From Falciphora oryzae (taxonomy: Eukaryota > Ascomycota > Sordariomycetes > Magnaporthales > Magnaporthaceae), in the NCBI GenBank assembly GCA_000733355.1, contig JNVV01000013.1:717323-781322 (forward strand): a stretch of 64,000 nucleotides of DNA, written 5' to 3'. A model generated the notes under the pieces. That model was not told where the DNA came from. It ran no database searches and saw nothing but the letters and a program-made list of their open reading frames with translations. Below, one piece after another: positions 46,097-57,235 of this stretch (position 1 is the stretch's first letter; every line of letters begins with the position of its first letter). A program made the translations under genes and the position numbers.

Positions 46097-47409
46097 ATGG
46101 CGCCCATCAAAACCGTCGAGTACTTCCGCGTCAAGCCGCGATGGCTGATGGTCAAGGTCACGGACGAGGAGGGAGAATATGGCTGGGGAGAGGCCACACT
46201 CGAGGGCCATGACCTGGCGGTAGAGGGCACACTCCAGGAGATGATCCCGAGGTTGATCGGCATGGAGGCCAAGTAAGTTTTACCCATGGAGGGTAATGGG
46301 TTGTCAGAGGAAGGAGAAAGTACTTTCGATAGCTGACCCAAGTCAATCCAACCTGCCTGCAGCGAGATCGAGAACATCTGGCAAAAATTCTGGAGGCATG
46401 GGTTCTACCGCGGCGGGCCGGTCTTCATGTCGGCTCTGTCTGGTGTCGACATTGCCTTGTGGGACTTGAAGGGTAAGCACGAGGATTGTTGTGTTGCGTG
46501 CGGAGCTGAAGCTAACGAATCCATCGACCACCCCATCCAGGACGCAAGCTCAAGGTCCCCGTGTACGAGCTGCTGGGTGGCAAGGTGCGGAACAAGGTGC
46601 AGGTGTACTGCTGGATCGGCGGCGACCGGCCTTCGGACGTGGAGGCGGCGGCCAAGGCGCGGCTGGCGCAGGGGCTCAAGTGCGTCAAGATGAACGCGAC
46701 CGAGGACGCGGGCTGGGTGGACTCGCCGGCGGTGCTGGACGCGACGGTGGAGCGGCTGCGGGTGGTCAAGTCGCTCGGGCTCGACGCCGGGCTCGACTTC
46801 CACGGGCGGCTGCACAAGGCCATGGCCAAGCAGCTCGCGCGGGCGCTGGAGCCGCTGCGGCCGCTCTTCATCGAGGAGCCGCTGCTGAGCGAGCACCCGG
46901 AGGCCATCAAGCAGCTGGCGGGGCAGACGGTGTGCCCGATCGCGCTGGGCGAGCGGCTGTACACGCGCTGGGACGTCAAGCGCTTCCTCGAGGACGCGTC
47001 GGTCGACATCCTGCAGCCCGACATCGCGCACGCCGGCGGCATCTCGGAGACGCGCCGCATCGCCCAGATGGCCGAGGCCTACGACGTCTCCATCGCGCCG
47101 CACTGCCCGCTGGGGCCCGTGGCCTTTGCCGCGTGCATGCAGGTGTCGCTGGCCACGCCCAACTTCGCCATCCTGGAGATGAGCCTGGGCATGCACTACA
47201 ACACCGAGGCCGGCGACGACATCGACCTGCTGACGTACCTCAAGAAGCCCGAGGTCTTTGACATCAAGGACGGCTACGTGATGGCGCCGACGGGCTACGG
47301 GCTGGGCATCGAGATCGACGAGGAGGTTGTGCGCAGGGTCGCGGCCGACACTGCGCCCTGGCAGTGTAAGGAGTTCCACGGCCCGGATGGTTCGATCCGG
47401 GAGTGGTAG
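46097..47409 (+). CDS. D-galactonate dehydratase-type enolase superfamily enzyme
   Basis: Dehydrates an aldonic acid to its 2-keto-3-deoxy form. Exons 46097-46272, 46363-46472 and 46541-47409 give 384 aa, the length of bacterial DgoD. The N-terminal cap domain ([27 protein letters not shown]) leads to [15 protein letters not shown] [12 protein letters not shown] and the (beta/alpha)7beta barrel. Metal and catalytic residues are all present: Asp181 and His183 in LDFHGRLH, Glu207 in FIEEPL, Glu233 in GERL, His283 in APHCPLGP. The DxH pair plus HCPLGP is the DgoD signature and differs from fungal L-galactonate dehydratase (Lgd1/GaaB). L-rhamnonate or another aldonate cannot be excluded. It is first in the sugar-acid cluster and convergent with the polyol dehydrogenase. 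Confidence 0.88.
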
Positions 47410-47785
47410 CTGTATTGTGACGGGCTCTTGATGACAGGAGCAAACAAAAAAATATGCTGAGTGTAATGCTGGAGCCGATAGGTGCTTTCTCGCAGTGACA
47501 ATTTCGTGGATTTTGCAAGTGATCAGAGAGCTTGCAGGGGCTCTAGAGACCTCCCCATTGATGCCTACCTGCCTGGGTAGTCTGGTCTCAGGTGATTCTT
47601 TCTGAAAATTCCAGAGGACCTGGGAGAGAAAATGCTTGTCGCGAATTTGATCCAACTCCCAAACTCCGCCCCTTTCTCCGTCCCAACGGTTCTTTTCGGA
47701 CGCGACAGCGTAAATGTGCCGTTTCCATGAATGAAAGACCATCGAAGCCAAAAAAAAAAAAAAAAAAAACCATCTAACCCCGACC
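47410..47785. other. Convergent 3' flanks with poly-A tract
   Basis: Spacer between the dehydratase (plus) and polyol dehydrogenase (minus) stop codons; holds a 20-nt A run at 47750-47769, which on the minus strand is a T run just after the dehydrogenase stop. No gene seen. Confidence 0.55.
47750..47769. repeat. 20-nt A run
   Basis: Homopolymer immediately beyond the polyol dehydrogenase stop codon; as a minus-strand T run it may aid 3'-end formation. Confidence 0.85.
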
Positions 47786-49037
47786 CTAAATCTCGATCAC
47801 CACCTTCAGGACCAGATCCCCCTTCTCGTCGACCGGCTTGGACGCCGTGTCGAACGCGTCGGGCGCCCTCTCGAAGCCCTTGAAACGCTGCGTCACCAGC
47901 TTGGAGATGTCGGGCAGGCCGCTCTCGTGCCGCTTGCCCAGCAGGTCGATGCCCTGCTGGTACGTGTTTGCGTACCGGAACACGCCCACCAGGTCCACCT
48001 CGCGCAGCGCCGCGGCGCCCACCGGTACCGTCTGCACGGGGCTGCCCATGCCGATCAGCATGACGCGCCCGCCGGGCGCCGTCGCGTAGATGGCCGCCTG
48101 CACGCACGGCTCGACGCCCGTGCACTCGAACACGGTGTCGAACTCGCCGCCCTCGCCCAGCCCGCCCTCGCGCGCCAGCAGCGCCGCCGTCTCGCGCGCT
48201 AGCGCTAGCCTGTCGGCCGCCGTCGCGTCGGCCGCCGCCCGCTTCCCCGGGACCACGACGGCCTTGTCCGCGAACCCGTTGGCGACGGCGAACTCGACGC
48301 GCGCCGCCACGAGGTCCGCCACCACGATGGTACCCGCGCCCTCGACGCGCAGCATCGCTGCAGTCAGCAGGCCGACGGCGCCGGCGCCCAGAACCAGGGC
48401 TCGCGACCCCTTCTTGAACTGGGCCCTGCGCACGCCGTGCATGGCGACCGACAGCGGCTCCAGCAGTGCGCCCTCGGCCAGGGAGGTGCCCTCGGGCAGG
48501 CGGTAGCACCAGCGGGCCGGGTGGTTGACGCGCTCCTGCAGCGTGCCTTGGAAGTGCGGGAACGTCTTGGCCGAGCTGCGGAACCGCATGCCCTTGCAGA
48601 GGTTGTAGCGCTTCTCGCTGCAGAGGCCGCACGCCTCGCACGGCACCCCGACCTCGAGCGCCACCCGGTCGCCCACCGAGAAGCCGGTCACGCCCTCGCC
48701 CACGCCCTCGACCACGCCCGCCGACTCGTGGCCCAGCGCGAGCGGCTCGCGCACGTGGAAGTCGCCGTTGGCGAAGTGGTGGAAGTAGTGCATGTCGGAC
48801 CCGCAGATGCCCGTCGCCCGCACCGAGACTTGCAGCTCGCCCGGCCCCGGCGCTGTGATTGTCCGCGTCTCCTGTTAGGTTTTGGTTTTGCGTCAGTCTT
48901 GGGCCGCAGGCTGTGTGGGCAGCGCAACGCCGCAAGGGTACAAGGATACAAAACAAAACAGCTCAGCTTACAACGCGCAAGTCCTTCGGTCCGTGGAGGA
49001 CCGATGCTTTGATGGTCTCAACCTGAGCGGTTGTCAT
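47786..49037 (-). CDS. Zinc-dependent polyol/sugar dehydrogenase (sorbitol/xylitol DH type)
   Basis: Medium-chain dehydrogenase oxidising a polyol or sugar with NAD(P). Exons 49037-48972 and 48871-47786 give 383 aa. The catalytic zinc ligands sit in TGICGSDMHY and ALGHESAG; the structural zinc site CEACGLCSEKRYNLC is complete with four Cys. The Rossmann motif is LVLGAGAVGLLTA, followed by IVVADL, which starts with Ala-Asp as in NAD-preferring members. Most like fungal sorbitol, xylitol and L-arabinitol dehydrogenases; the exact substrate is open. It is convergent with the dehydratase and followed by the SDR on the same strand, so in this cluster it could feed or balance sugar-acid breakdown. 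Confidence 0.88.
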
Positions 49038-49656
49038 TTTTGATTCTCTCCGGCTCTCCTCGACTGGATACTGTGGTATCGTCTTTTGGGAGGGCGACGG
49101 CAATCTGGGCTTCACGTAGCTCGGTATGTTAGACACGCCTGATTAATGTGTGCCTTTAGTTTGTTGTCACTCTTTTTTTCGCTGGTGTTCTTTCCGAGTT
49201 TGTTGAACTTGGTAGATCAGACGGTCCACTCCTTTGCCCCGTTCTCTCGAATCCGAGTCGGCCACACGATCGCACAAGATGGTGGGATGCCCCGCGCTAG
49301 GAAGCCCCGGGTTGCGGGTCTTGATACCCACCCCCCAGAAGCAGAGTCTCGGCTCTGATTCCAAAGTATGAGGGATGTCGTCGTGAGACTAACTGTCCCC
49401 CGCGCATATCCGCAGTGCCGCTGTGTTGGGCCGATGATACTAGTCCCACTAACGGATAGCCTCTTTACCTGGGGGTTACCCCAAAGGCCCCTAACTGGAC
49501 TCGGGATCGTTACGAGGGCGGGCTACCAAATTACGCCCTCAAACTCGTCAAAAAGGCATCCGGGGAGGAGGGTGGACGATAAATCATACCAGTAAGTTTT
49601 TTTTTTCTTTTTTTCATTTTTTTTTTTCATAAGCCTCATACAAAGCCACATCTCCT
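49038..49656. other. Intergenic within the sugar-acid cluster
   Basis: Promoter region of the polyol dehydrogenase and 3' flank of the SDR, with T-rich tracts near 49596-49630. No gene seen. Confidence 0.5.
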
Positions 49657-50576
49657 CTATCGGCCCATCCATCCACCGTCGACTGTCAACAACTCCCCGG
49701 ACACGTAGAGGCTACTCCTCCCAGCCAGGAACACGGTAGCGCCCTTGAAATCATCCGCATTCCCCCATCTACCGGCCGGGATGCGGGCCAAGATGCTAGC
49801 AGCGCGCGCCTCGTCCTTGAGCAGGGCCTCGTTCATATCCGTCGCCACGTACCCCGGCGCGATGGCGTTCACGTTGACGCCCTTGCTAGCCCACTCGTTG
49901 CTCAGCGCCTTGGTGAGCTGGGCGACGCCGCCCTTTGCGGCCGCGTACGCGGGTACGGTGATGCCGCCCTGGAACGAGACGAGCGAGGCGACGTTGATGA
50001 CGCTGCCGCGGTGGCCCGTGGCCGGGTCCGCGGGCCGGCCGAGCATGTAGGCGCCAAAGTCCCGGTCCAGCGTCCACACCGTCTTGAGGTTCACCTGCAG
50101 CACCTCGTCCCAGTCGGACATGGGGAAGGCGTGGGCCGGGTGCCGCCGCTGGATGCCGGCGCAGGTGACGAGGATGGACACGTCGTGGCCGTCGTCCAGG
50201 ACGCGTCCCGCGAGCTTCTGTACTGCCTCTTGGGATGATAGGTCGCACGTGTATACGGTGGCCTTGCGGCCCAGCGCCTCGACCTGCTTCTTGGTCTCGA
50301 GGTTCGACTCGTCTCGCTGGCGGCGCGGGAGGGGTTGGTTCCAATGTTAGCCTCTTGTCTTGTCTTGTCTTGTCTTGTCCTTGTTTTCGAGCTTGCTCCG
50401 GATCCTGGTATAGAAAAGGCGACTGGCGTCTAGAGACACACCTGGATCAGAATAATTTCAGCGCCGGCCTCGGCAAGGGCAACGGCCATGGCTTGGCCGA
50501 TGCCGCGTGTACCACCAGTGACGACGGCCACGCGGCCGTCCAGGGCAAACAGCTTCTCAAGAAATGGGTTCGGCAT
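49657..50576 (-). CDS. Short-chain dehydrogenase, 2-deoxy-D-gluconate 3-dehydrogenase/KduD-like
   Basis: Classical SDR of 264 aa in two exons, 50576-50442 and 50316-49657; the intron holds a CTTGT microsatellite. Cofactor motif TGGTRGIG at 20-27, LVTCAG in place of NNAG, Ser in [13 protein letters not shown], and YAAAK as the catalytic Tyr-Lys. The C-terminal pattern [17 protein letters not shown] and [15 protein letters not shown] is characteristic of the KduD / gluconate 5-dehydrogenase group, which act on keto-deoxy sugar acids. Its placement beside a sugar-acid dehydratase and an aldolase supports such a substrate, though many cytosolic SDRs share these motifs. Confidence 0.87.
50354..50378. 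repeat. CTTGT pentanucleotide microsatellite
   Basis: Five exact CTTGT units inside the intron of the KduD-like gene. On the coding strand this is ACAAG, and it lies well away from both splice sites. Confidence 0.85.
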
Positions 50577-51330
50577 GTTGGGCTGGCGGATGCTCCAAAG
50601 TCTGCTTTGCTTCGCTTCGGTTTGGGTTGATCCGTTTTGCACAGGCACAAATCGCCCTCCCAGATCGTATTCACATTGCCGCGTAAAGGGAGCTATCTTA
50701 CAGAGGAGCCCCGTTTGTCTCCCCGGTGGCTGGCTCGGCTTCTGTCGGCGTCCGCACAAACGGGTTTCCCAGGCCCATGGTGACACAGCTCTGGTCGGGC
50801 ACGGCTCTGGCGCCCTCGCGGCTTCCAGCTGCCAGTGAGCGAGTTGCCTTGCGTCTTACAAGCCCCCACGCTTCTCATTGTGTAAACCGTTGCCGGCCGC
50901 TGCTGGGTGGTCTGTGGTCTGCGATATCGCAGCACTTGGGTCCACCCCGCTAATCCTCCTTGCCCTGTGCTTGCCCCGCGCCCCGCGCTCCACCATGGCC
51001 CCCAACCGTGCCTCCTGACTCTACAGCATGACCAGGAAGCGATTTGGGGGAACCCTGGAGCGGGTGCCGGGTGCTTCTTTGTGTTGTCTGTACGTAAAAG
51101 TAAATAATCGTCAGTTTTTACAACACCACCCACCGCAACCGGACAGTCCATCATCCGCGCAAGCAATTGCCGACGCTCAGGCGGCCGGAAAAGGTGACAG
51201 ACAAATCAAGGGCAAAAGGACCAGGATGTTGAAATAAAGTTTTCCGCGTAAATCAAGCCGCAGTGATTGGGTGGCTGGCAGGCAGACCTTGAGACCTCAC
51301 TGTTTTCCGATCCAGGCTGATTGTGTGCTG

Positions 51331-51375
51331 TTTTTTATTTTTTATTTTTATTTTTATTTTTATTTTTATTTTTAG
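51331..51375. repeat. TTTTTA microsatellite
   Basis: About seven imperfect TTTTTA units in intergenic DNA. Confidence 0.85.
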
Positions 51376-52450
51376 TGTGTGCTACACACATTGATGCTGG
51401 CCGGCGCTGCGCATCCCGCAGCTCTCCAAGTTGTCCCGTGAGGGGGAGGTGTCATCAGCGACCCCGCTCCACTGAGTCCGCGCACTGTGTTGCCGAGCCC
51501 CTTTACCGCTCTTCCCTCTCACCGGTGCTTTCCCGCCCGCTAACGAGCACCCCTTTCGCCGCCGGGAATCGGCTCGGAAAAAGGCAGCCGCCCCAGCTGC
51601 ACCGCATATCCGCTGGCCGTACACCCTACAGCTTCTTTTTCCCACCGACGTGGGGGTTTCCGCTCGTGAACGGGGAGCGCCAGAAGCGGTATGCAAGTTG
51701 ACCCCCACCGAGGAGTCCCTCACCTCGACATCCATTCCTCCCCTCCCCAAAATCGATACTCCATATTTGCCCCGGTCCGTACGTTTGTGCGTATGCATTG
51801 CCTCCAATCGGGAAAAATACGTGAAATGTTGGAGAATGATCCGCAGGTCCAGCCATATGTTATTGTTTTTGCCCGAGCCTGCTTTGCAAATGGCACAGCC
51901 AGCCAATGGCGAGTGCTACGCCCAGTAGGATCGGAAAATTTCTGGGCGAGGAAAGGCCATCTTGACAAATGTGTTCGGAGCCGCCGGATGGCTGGACCTA
52001 GGCTACTCCACAAATGGGAGTCGTGCATGTGTGGAGAATGCTCGCAAACATCCGGCCAAGCTGCCCTTCGTTGCTGTTGACGTTTCCGTTCTGTAGAGTC
52101 TTCGCGGGCATGATCATCCGAGACGTGGCCGTGAAAGCTGTGTGTCCTCGCCGTTTTCCGCTGTTGAGCGGCCAAGCCTCCCCGAACGCCCGTAGCCGAA
52201 TGTCGTGGAAAGCCTGTTATCTCTGGTGGGAAACGACCTGTCGTCTTACTCTTTGGGTTGCCGAGAGCCGAACAAGACGGCAGCACGGGTTCACTTGACG
52301 GGCAAGCAGAGAGAAGCAGAGAAAGAGTATACGCAAACGTGCCTTTAAACGAACCCGGACATCCCTACTTGGAAATAGAGTGATAATGGAGCTGTGATGG
52401 TTGAATGTTTCGTGTTCGTGCCGTGGCCGCCGAGCATCGATGCCTGTAGC

Positions 52451-52470
52451 TTTTTTTTTTTTTTTTTTTT
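52451..52470. repeat. 20-nt T run
   Basis: Homopolymer in the gene-poor interval of the sugar-acid cluster. Confidence 0.9.
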
Positions 52471-53024
52471 AGGTCCACGACAGCGGGCGCCTTGACTTTT
52501 ATCAGAGGATTTCTGCATGGCCCGATTACTTTGAGTGATCGAACGATAGTATATGGATAAACACGTGGGTTTCACTGCGTGCATGCAAGCTGATACAACG
52601 AAGATGTAATAGCAGATGGCGGGTGTTTGCACAACGCCAGGTAGTGTTCCTGGGCGCGCGTGCTCGGGGTTTGCCGAGTGTTGTGGTGCTAAGGGGGGGA
52701 GCCATATCATTCCACCGCATGCCCGGTCCAAGCGTGCTCGCTTCACCGGGATACCAAGGCAAACTCGAACCAGACCGCTTGTCAGCCGTGATTTTCTTAG
52801 AATGCACTCCTTGCCTGTCGTGATACCTGCCATCAGGTCAAGGTTGGTGCAGATCGGAAGTAAAGGGGAGTGGTGGCCCGACTCCCGGAAATACGCCTAT
52901 TCACTGGAGCAAAGGCAGAAGTCCTCTTTTCGGCTCTGGGCCTTGCAGAAAGTATTCAAGGTGAGTTTTATTCCAGAGGGTCAATGACAGCTGTCCCAAA
53001 GTGAGTGGAAACATAAATAGTATG

Positions 53025-54041
53025 TTATGCCTTGAGTGTCTGTTGTGCCTCAAGCTCCCGCTCACACCGCACCAGCTCCGCGAAGCCGTCGACCATCTTT
53101 GCGAGCGCGTCGCCCTCGGGGAGCGCGCACGGCCGGCGGGGCGGGCCGCCGTAGCCGCTGTACTTTTGCAGCGCGACTTTGACGCTGACGAAGCCGCCCT
53201 GGATGGCGACCCAGTCGCCCCTCGCGACGACGGCCTGCAGCGCGCGGGCCTCGTCGTGGCGGCCCTCGTCCCAGAGCCTCATCAGCCTGACGCAGGCCAG
53301 CGGCGCCACGTTGGCGGTGCCGCCAATGATGCCCTGGCCGCCGACCGACAGGGTCTGCAGCGTGAAGTCGACGCTGCCGCCAAAGGTCTGGAAGCCTGGC
53401 TTGGCGGCGGCGGCGATGCGGGCCAGCTTGCCCGTGTTGCCGCACGTGAGCTTGACGCCCGCGACGTTGGGGTGCTCGGCGATGGCCAGGACCGTGTCGC
53501 TGCTGAGGTCGAGCCCCGCGCAGGCCCCCGGGAAGTTGTAGACCAGGACGGGCAGCGGCGAGGCGTCGGCCACGGCGCGGAAGTGGCCGAGGATGTGCGC
53601 CGTCGTCAGCAGCGAGCCGTAGTAGGCCGGCGGCAGCACGATGACGTAGTCGCCACCCGACTCGGCCGCGTCGCGGCACAGCTGGATCACCTCGCGCGTG
53701 CTCTGGGCGCCGCAGCCGACGATCAGGGGCGCCGAGGAGCGGCCGGCGGCGTCGAGGGCGTCGCGGGTGGTGCGGTTGACGAGCTTGCGCTCGTCCCGGT
53801 CCAGATGGACGGCCTCGCCGTTGGAGCCCTGGACCACGATGCCGGCGATGCCGGTCTTGGCAAGGCGGGTGGCATGCGCCCGGGTCGTGTCCAGGTCGAG
53901 TGATTCGTCTTCGTTGAAGAAGGCCACGGTAGGCACGTAGATGCCGCGGGCCAGCGGGCGGGCGCCGCTGCCGTTTGTTCCGCTGGTACCATTTTGATGA
54001 GCACCGTTGCCGTTGCTATCGCTCAGGGCTGAGGGAGACAT
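53025..54041 (-). CDS. DHDPS-family aldolase, 2-keto-3-deoxy-sugar-acid type (GaaC-like)
   Basis: Class I (Schiff-base) aldolase expected to split a 2-keto-3-deoxy sugar acid into pyruvate and an aldehyde. 338 aa, one exon. After a Ser/Asn/Gly-rich 30-residue extension the (beta/alpha)8 barrel starts at ARGIYVPTVAFF; the substrate loop VVQGSNGEAVHL is at 69-80, IVGCGAQSTRE at 107-117, Tyr168 in LVYNFPG and the Schiff-base Lys197 in AGVKLTCGN. The whole pattern, including YVIVLPPAYYGS and GDWVAIQGG, is most like fungal 2-keto-3-deoxy-L-galactonate aldolase. An upstream ATG at 54146 in the same frame would add 35 residues of unlikely composition, so 54041 is chosen. It supplies the last step for the dehydratase at 46.1 kb. 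Confidence 0.88.
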   Translation of the reverse strand: MSPSALSDSNGNGAHQNGTSGTNGSGARPLARGIYVPTVAFFNEDESLDLDTTRAHATRLAKTGIAGIVVQGSNGEAVHLDRDERKLVNRTTRDALDAAGRSSAPLIVGCGAQSTREVIQLCRDAAESGGDYVIVLPPAYYGSLLTTAHILGHFRAVADASPLPVLVYNFPGACAGLDLSSDTVLAIAEHPNVAGVKLTCGNTGKLARIAAAAKPGFQTFGGSVDFTLQTLSVGGQGIIGGTANVAPLACVRLMRLWDEGRHDEARALQAVVARGDWVAIQGGFVSVKVALQKYSGYGGPPRRPCALPEGDALAKMVDGFAELVRCERELEAQQTLKA

Positions 54042-57000
54042 TGGGATGTGGTTATTGTGTGGATAGATTGGAGAAATAAGGGGGCACCAGCGCCTCGCAC
54101 TGTCTGGGTGCTCTGGTGACAGTGTGTGTTGGAGAGCGTGCGACACGATAGAAGCTGTCTAGTAGATGAAGCAGAACAAGACAAAGGTGGACGCGTGTCG
54201 CGCGGATGTCGTGAAGGTTCAAGATGTGTTTCAGGCTACCTTTGTTGTTTGGCAGATAGAGAGTTACCAATATCCAAAAGGATAAGTGAATAGCCTTCGG
54301 AAAAAAGTTATGGATGGATGGGGGTCGGCGATGGATGAGGATGGATACGTGGGGTCAAAGCAAGAGGGAGCAGCCGATAGAAGTCAGATCCAGAGGTACT
54401 TAATAAAGCGGGAAAACGGTCAAGTAATCCCTGCCATCCCTGAGCTGTCTGTGGTGGATGGATTAACTGGGGTTGGCAAGGCAAGCGCGGGCACGTAGCG
54501 TCGTGTCGTGCCCACCAGCGACGAGTGGAAAGACATACAGAGAGGCACACACACAAGCACACATGTACTGTGTAGCAGCTTTCAGGACAGCGGGCCTGCA
54601 GCTTGCTGGGTGGAACGGGGTGGCGGCGAGGTGGCCAGGGAATACAGGGAGACAGAGTGAAAGTGCCTCAACAGCGCATCAGCCATCCGCGTCTCATTCG
54701 GAGCAAAGATGGGCATAGGAGATGTGGTGGTAGCGGTAACAAGGAGAAACCAGAAAGGAACACGCCCGGCGACAAGCACAGGAGGCTTGCATACCCGCAT
54801 GTGCCGTCTTGTCTCTTGCCCTGGACGAGGGAGGCTTTGTTCCTTTCTCGCTCCTTGGTAGTTTTTTCTTCTCGAGCAAAGACACACGCGCGCTGAAGGA
54901 GCACAGCCCACGGCCCCAGCGGTGGAGGCGGGGCGATGGAGATTTGGGGGCGACTTGGCTAGGCCGCCAGGGTGGCGGAGAGATGGAAACGCGGGGGTGT
55001 GTGTGGCACCGGCGGAGCACATAGTACGGACTGGAGAAGCTGGAAATGACGGAACATCGACGATGACTGCGCATGAGATCCAGTAGCGGCGGCATACAGC
55101 ATGCCAGCGAGGGAATGGGTTCCCAAAGCAGACAATTTCCCCGATGTTTGGAATGATGCACCGTCATGTTCCATGGACGGCGATCGTCCCGGAGGCCTCA
55201 TTGGCTGGGCCAAAGTTTGCGTCCTGTTGGTGTGTGGTGGGCGACACAACATCAATGATACCAAGCGAAGGCCATCCATTTTCGTTCGTGCCCAGCACTT
55301 GGTGGAGCAGACACAAACGTACGTGAGAACCTCGGGAAGCCCTGGGCATGACCCCCACGGTTGGAAATCGAGCCGTTCATGTAGGTTCCTCCGGTCTTTG
55401 CTTCGGTGACCGCTTCTGGTTCCTGGTGATCCACATATATCGGCCCACTAGGTTCGGGCTAGCGGGCTGAAAGGCACAGCGACTAACGTCAAAAGATGGA
55501 TGTCATTTGCTGGGTACAACGTGATACGAAAATGTGCGTGCTGGAGACTGCATGGCTACCCATGACGCGACTACTGCTGTCGGCGAGTGAGAGGCGCCGC
55601 GGAAAAGCAATGTCGAATTTGCTCGGGCTCGGACTCGGCGCAGGCCATCTTGCGTTTGGACAGGTCCCGACGATGCGAAGTAAACAGCACAGGACCCCCA
55701 CCACAGCGAGGGTACTGTACGCGTACGGCGGGGAGCCCGCACGAGTTGGTTTGGCTGGCTGCGCCGTGTAACCAACGCCCACAGGCTGCAAGTGCCCACA
55801 ACACCCCCTCTCCCGTCGGGTGTTCCCCTCTTCGACCAGCCAATCTCTCCCGTCTCCTGCGCTGACATTCTCCACACCGGGCAGACGACCGACTACCAGA
55901 TTCGATCGGGGTTCGATCGGGGCGCGTGGGGACGAATGAGGGGTGGCTGTCTCGGGCGGTGTCTCTCGGTTGTCTTGTCTCGGTACTTGCAACCAAGGAC
56001 TGAGGCGAGTGCCTGGCAGCGAGCACCCAAACCCCTCACTCGGCCATGGCCCCCTCCGCCCGCACAGAATCGGCATGTACAACCGCCTCACAAGAACGCA
56101 GCTATCGCGTTGTTCCCATGTTATATGCCACCATGTATGCTTGTGTAGCTATACGTGTTTGCATGTGTGCATGTGTTGGCTACTTCGCCGATATCCAGTC
56201 TGGATGGTAGTGTCCGGTCCACCGGCATTACCCACAACCCGCCGTCAGCAATGTGCCAGCAAAGCACAGCTTCCGCGTCAGGTGCCCTCACAATGGTGGG
56301 TCGGTCTATTATATGTATGTATGTGGCATCCAGGAAGGCGAAGAAGGGGGAGAGGGGTTACCCCGGATCGCACATGGTGCTCTGTAAAGTCGGTGCAGGT
56401 TCTCCATTGCCGCGCTGGTCTGTGATGCTGCCAACGCCGCGGCTCCATCCTGGATGCAAATCTCATGTACAGGAACGCGGGGGTTGCGTTCTAGCGCTCC
56501 AGTCGTGTCCCGAGACGCACTCGAGAAGAGCGACGTGATCCGACCTTGCTGCCTATCATCCCGTGCCAAGTGAGATCCATGAAATTAACTGCTGGAGGGC
56601 AGCGAGAAATATCGCGTTAGTGCTCGCCAAAGGCAGAACCGCGGCGGAGATCGGACTAGATAGGGTACGTACAGTACCAGAACCGTGGATCTCCAGGCCT
56701 GCCATGCATGCGCCCAGCCCAACCGGTCAGGCGGCCTCCACCACTGCCCGTCGCCCGCTCTCCGCAGTCGCCTTCTCGCCGAAGGGGGCAGCTTACGTAA
56801 CGAGGCAATGATTCCGAAGAGAACCAAGGCTCATATTACCTGCCTAGAGGTTCGTAGCAACGTCGACTCGTTCTAGACCCCGAGGGCCCACCTCGAACCG
56901 CCAGACTTGGGCATGTCGCCGACTCTCTAAAACAGCAGCCAACACCAACCGAATAGCCAGTTCAAGGTCACGCCATCATGCCTCCCCAAAAGCGTAAGGC

Positions 57001-57235
57001 TTGCGGCGGCTTAGAGTCGGAAAAGGAGACGGGGCAGCTGCGTAGATCAGTGAACATGTAGTGTTTGTCACAAAAGTCACCTCTTGAAAGAACTCGCCTG
57101 CCCTAATCCTAACCGCCTGACATTTCGTACCTCGGGCGAGGTTTTGTCGCCATCAATGACCTGACTGGCCTTGCCGAGGCAGCCAGCTATCACTCTACCA
57201 TCTTAATAATATCTTTTGCCTGCCGGATGTCGTAG
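54042..57235. other. 3.2 kb without a supported gene
   Basis: Promoter side of the aldolase and upstream of the DUF3716 gene. Open frames are present on both strands, but none has a domain, leader or fitting splice structure. Confidence 0.45.

Larger units (their letters stand above)
50577..53024. other. 2.4 kb gene-poor stretch inside the sugar-acid cluster
   Basis: Between the SDR promoter and the aldolase 3' end. Both strands were read; no transporter, regulator or other domain was recognised and no exon chain fits. It contains a TTTTTA microsatellite at 51331-51375 and a 20-nt T run at 52451-52470. Confidence 0.45.

Noticed and set aside
46405..47751. 448-aa minus-strand open frame
   Set aside because: Antisense to the galactonate dehydratase; His/Arg/Leu/Val-rich composition without domains.
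47565..48956. 463-aa minus-strand open frame
   Set aside because: Same strand but wrong frame of the polyol dehydrogenase; Gly/Arg-rich and it lacks every dehydrogenase motif present in the true frame.
53001..53903. 300-aa plus-strand open frame
   Set aside because: Antisense shadow of the aldolase gene.
55489..56091. 200-aa minus-strand open frame
   Set aside because: Pro/Arg/Ser-rich with no domain and no fitting leader or intron; treated as a chance frame.
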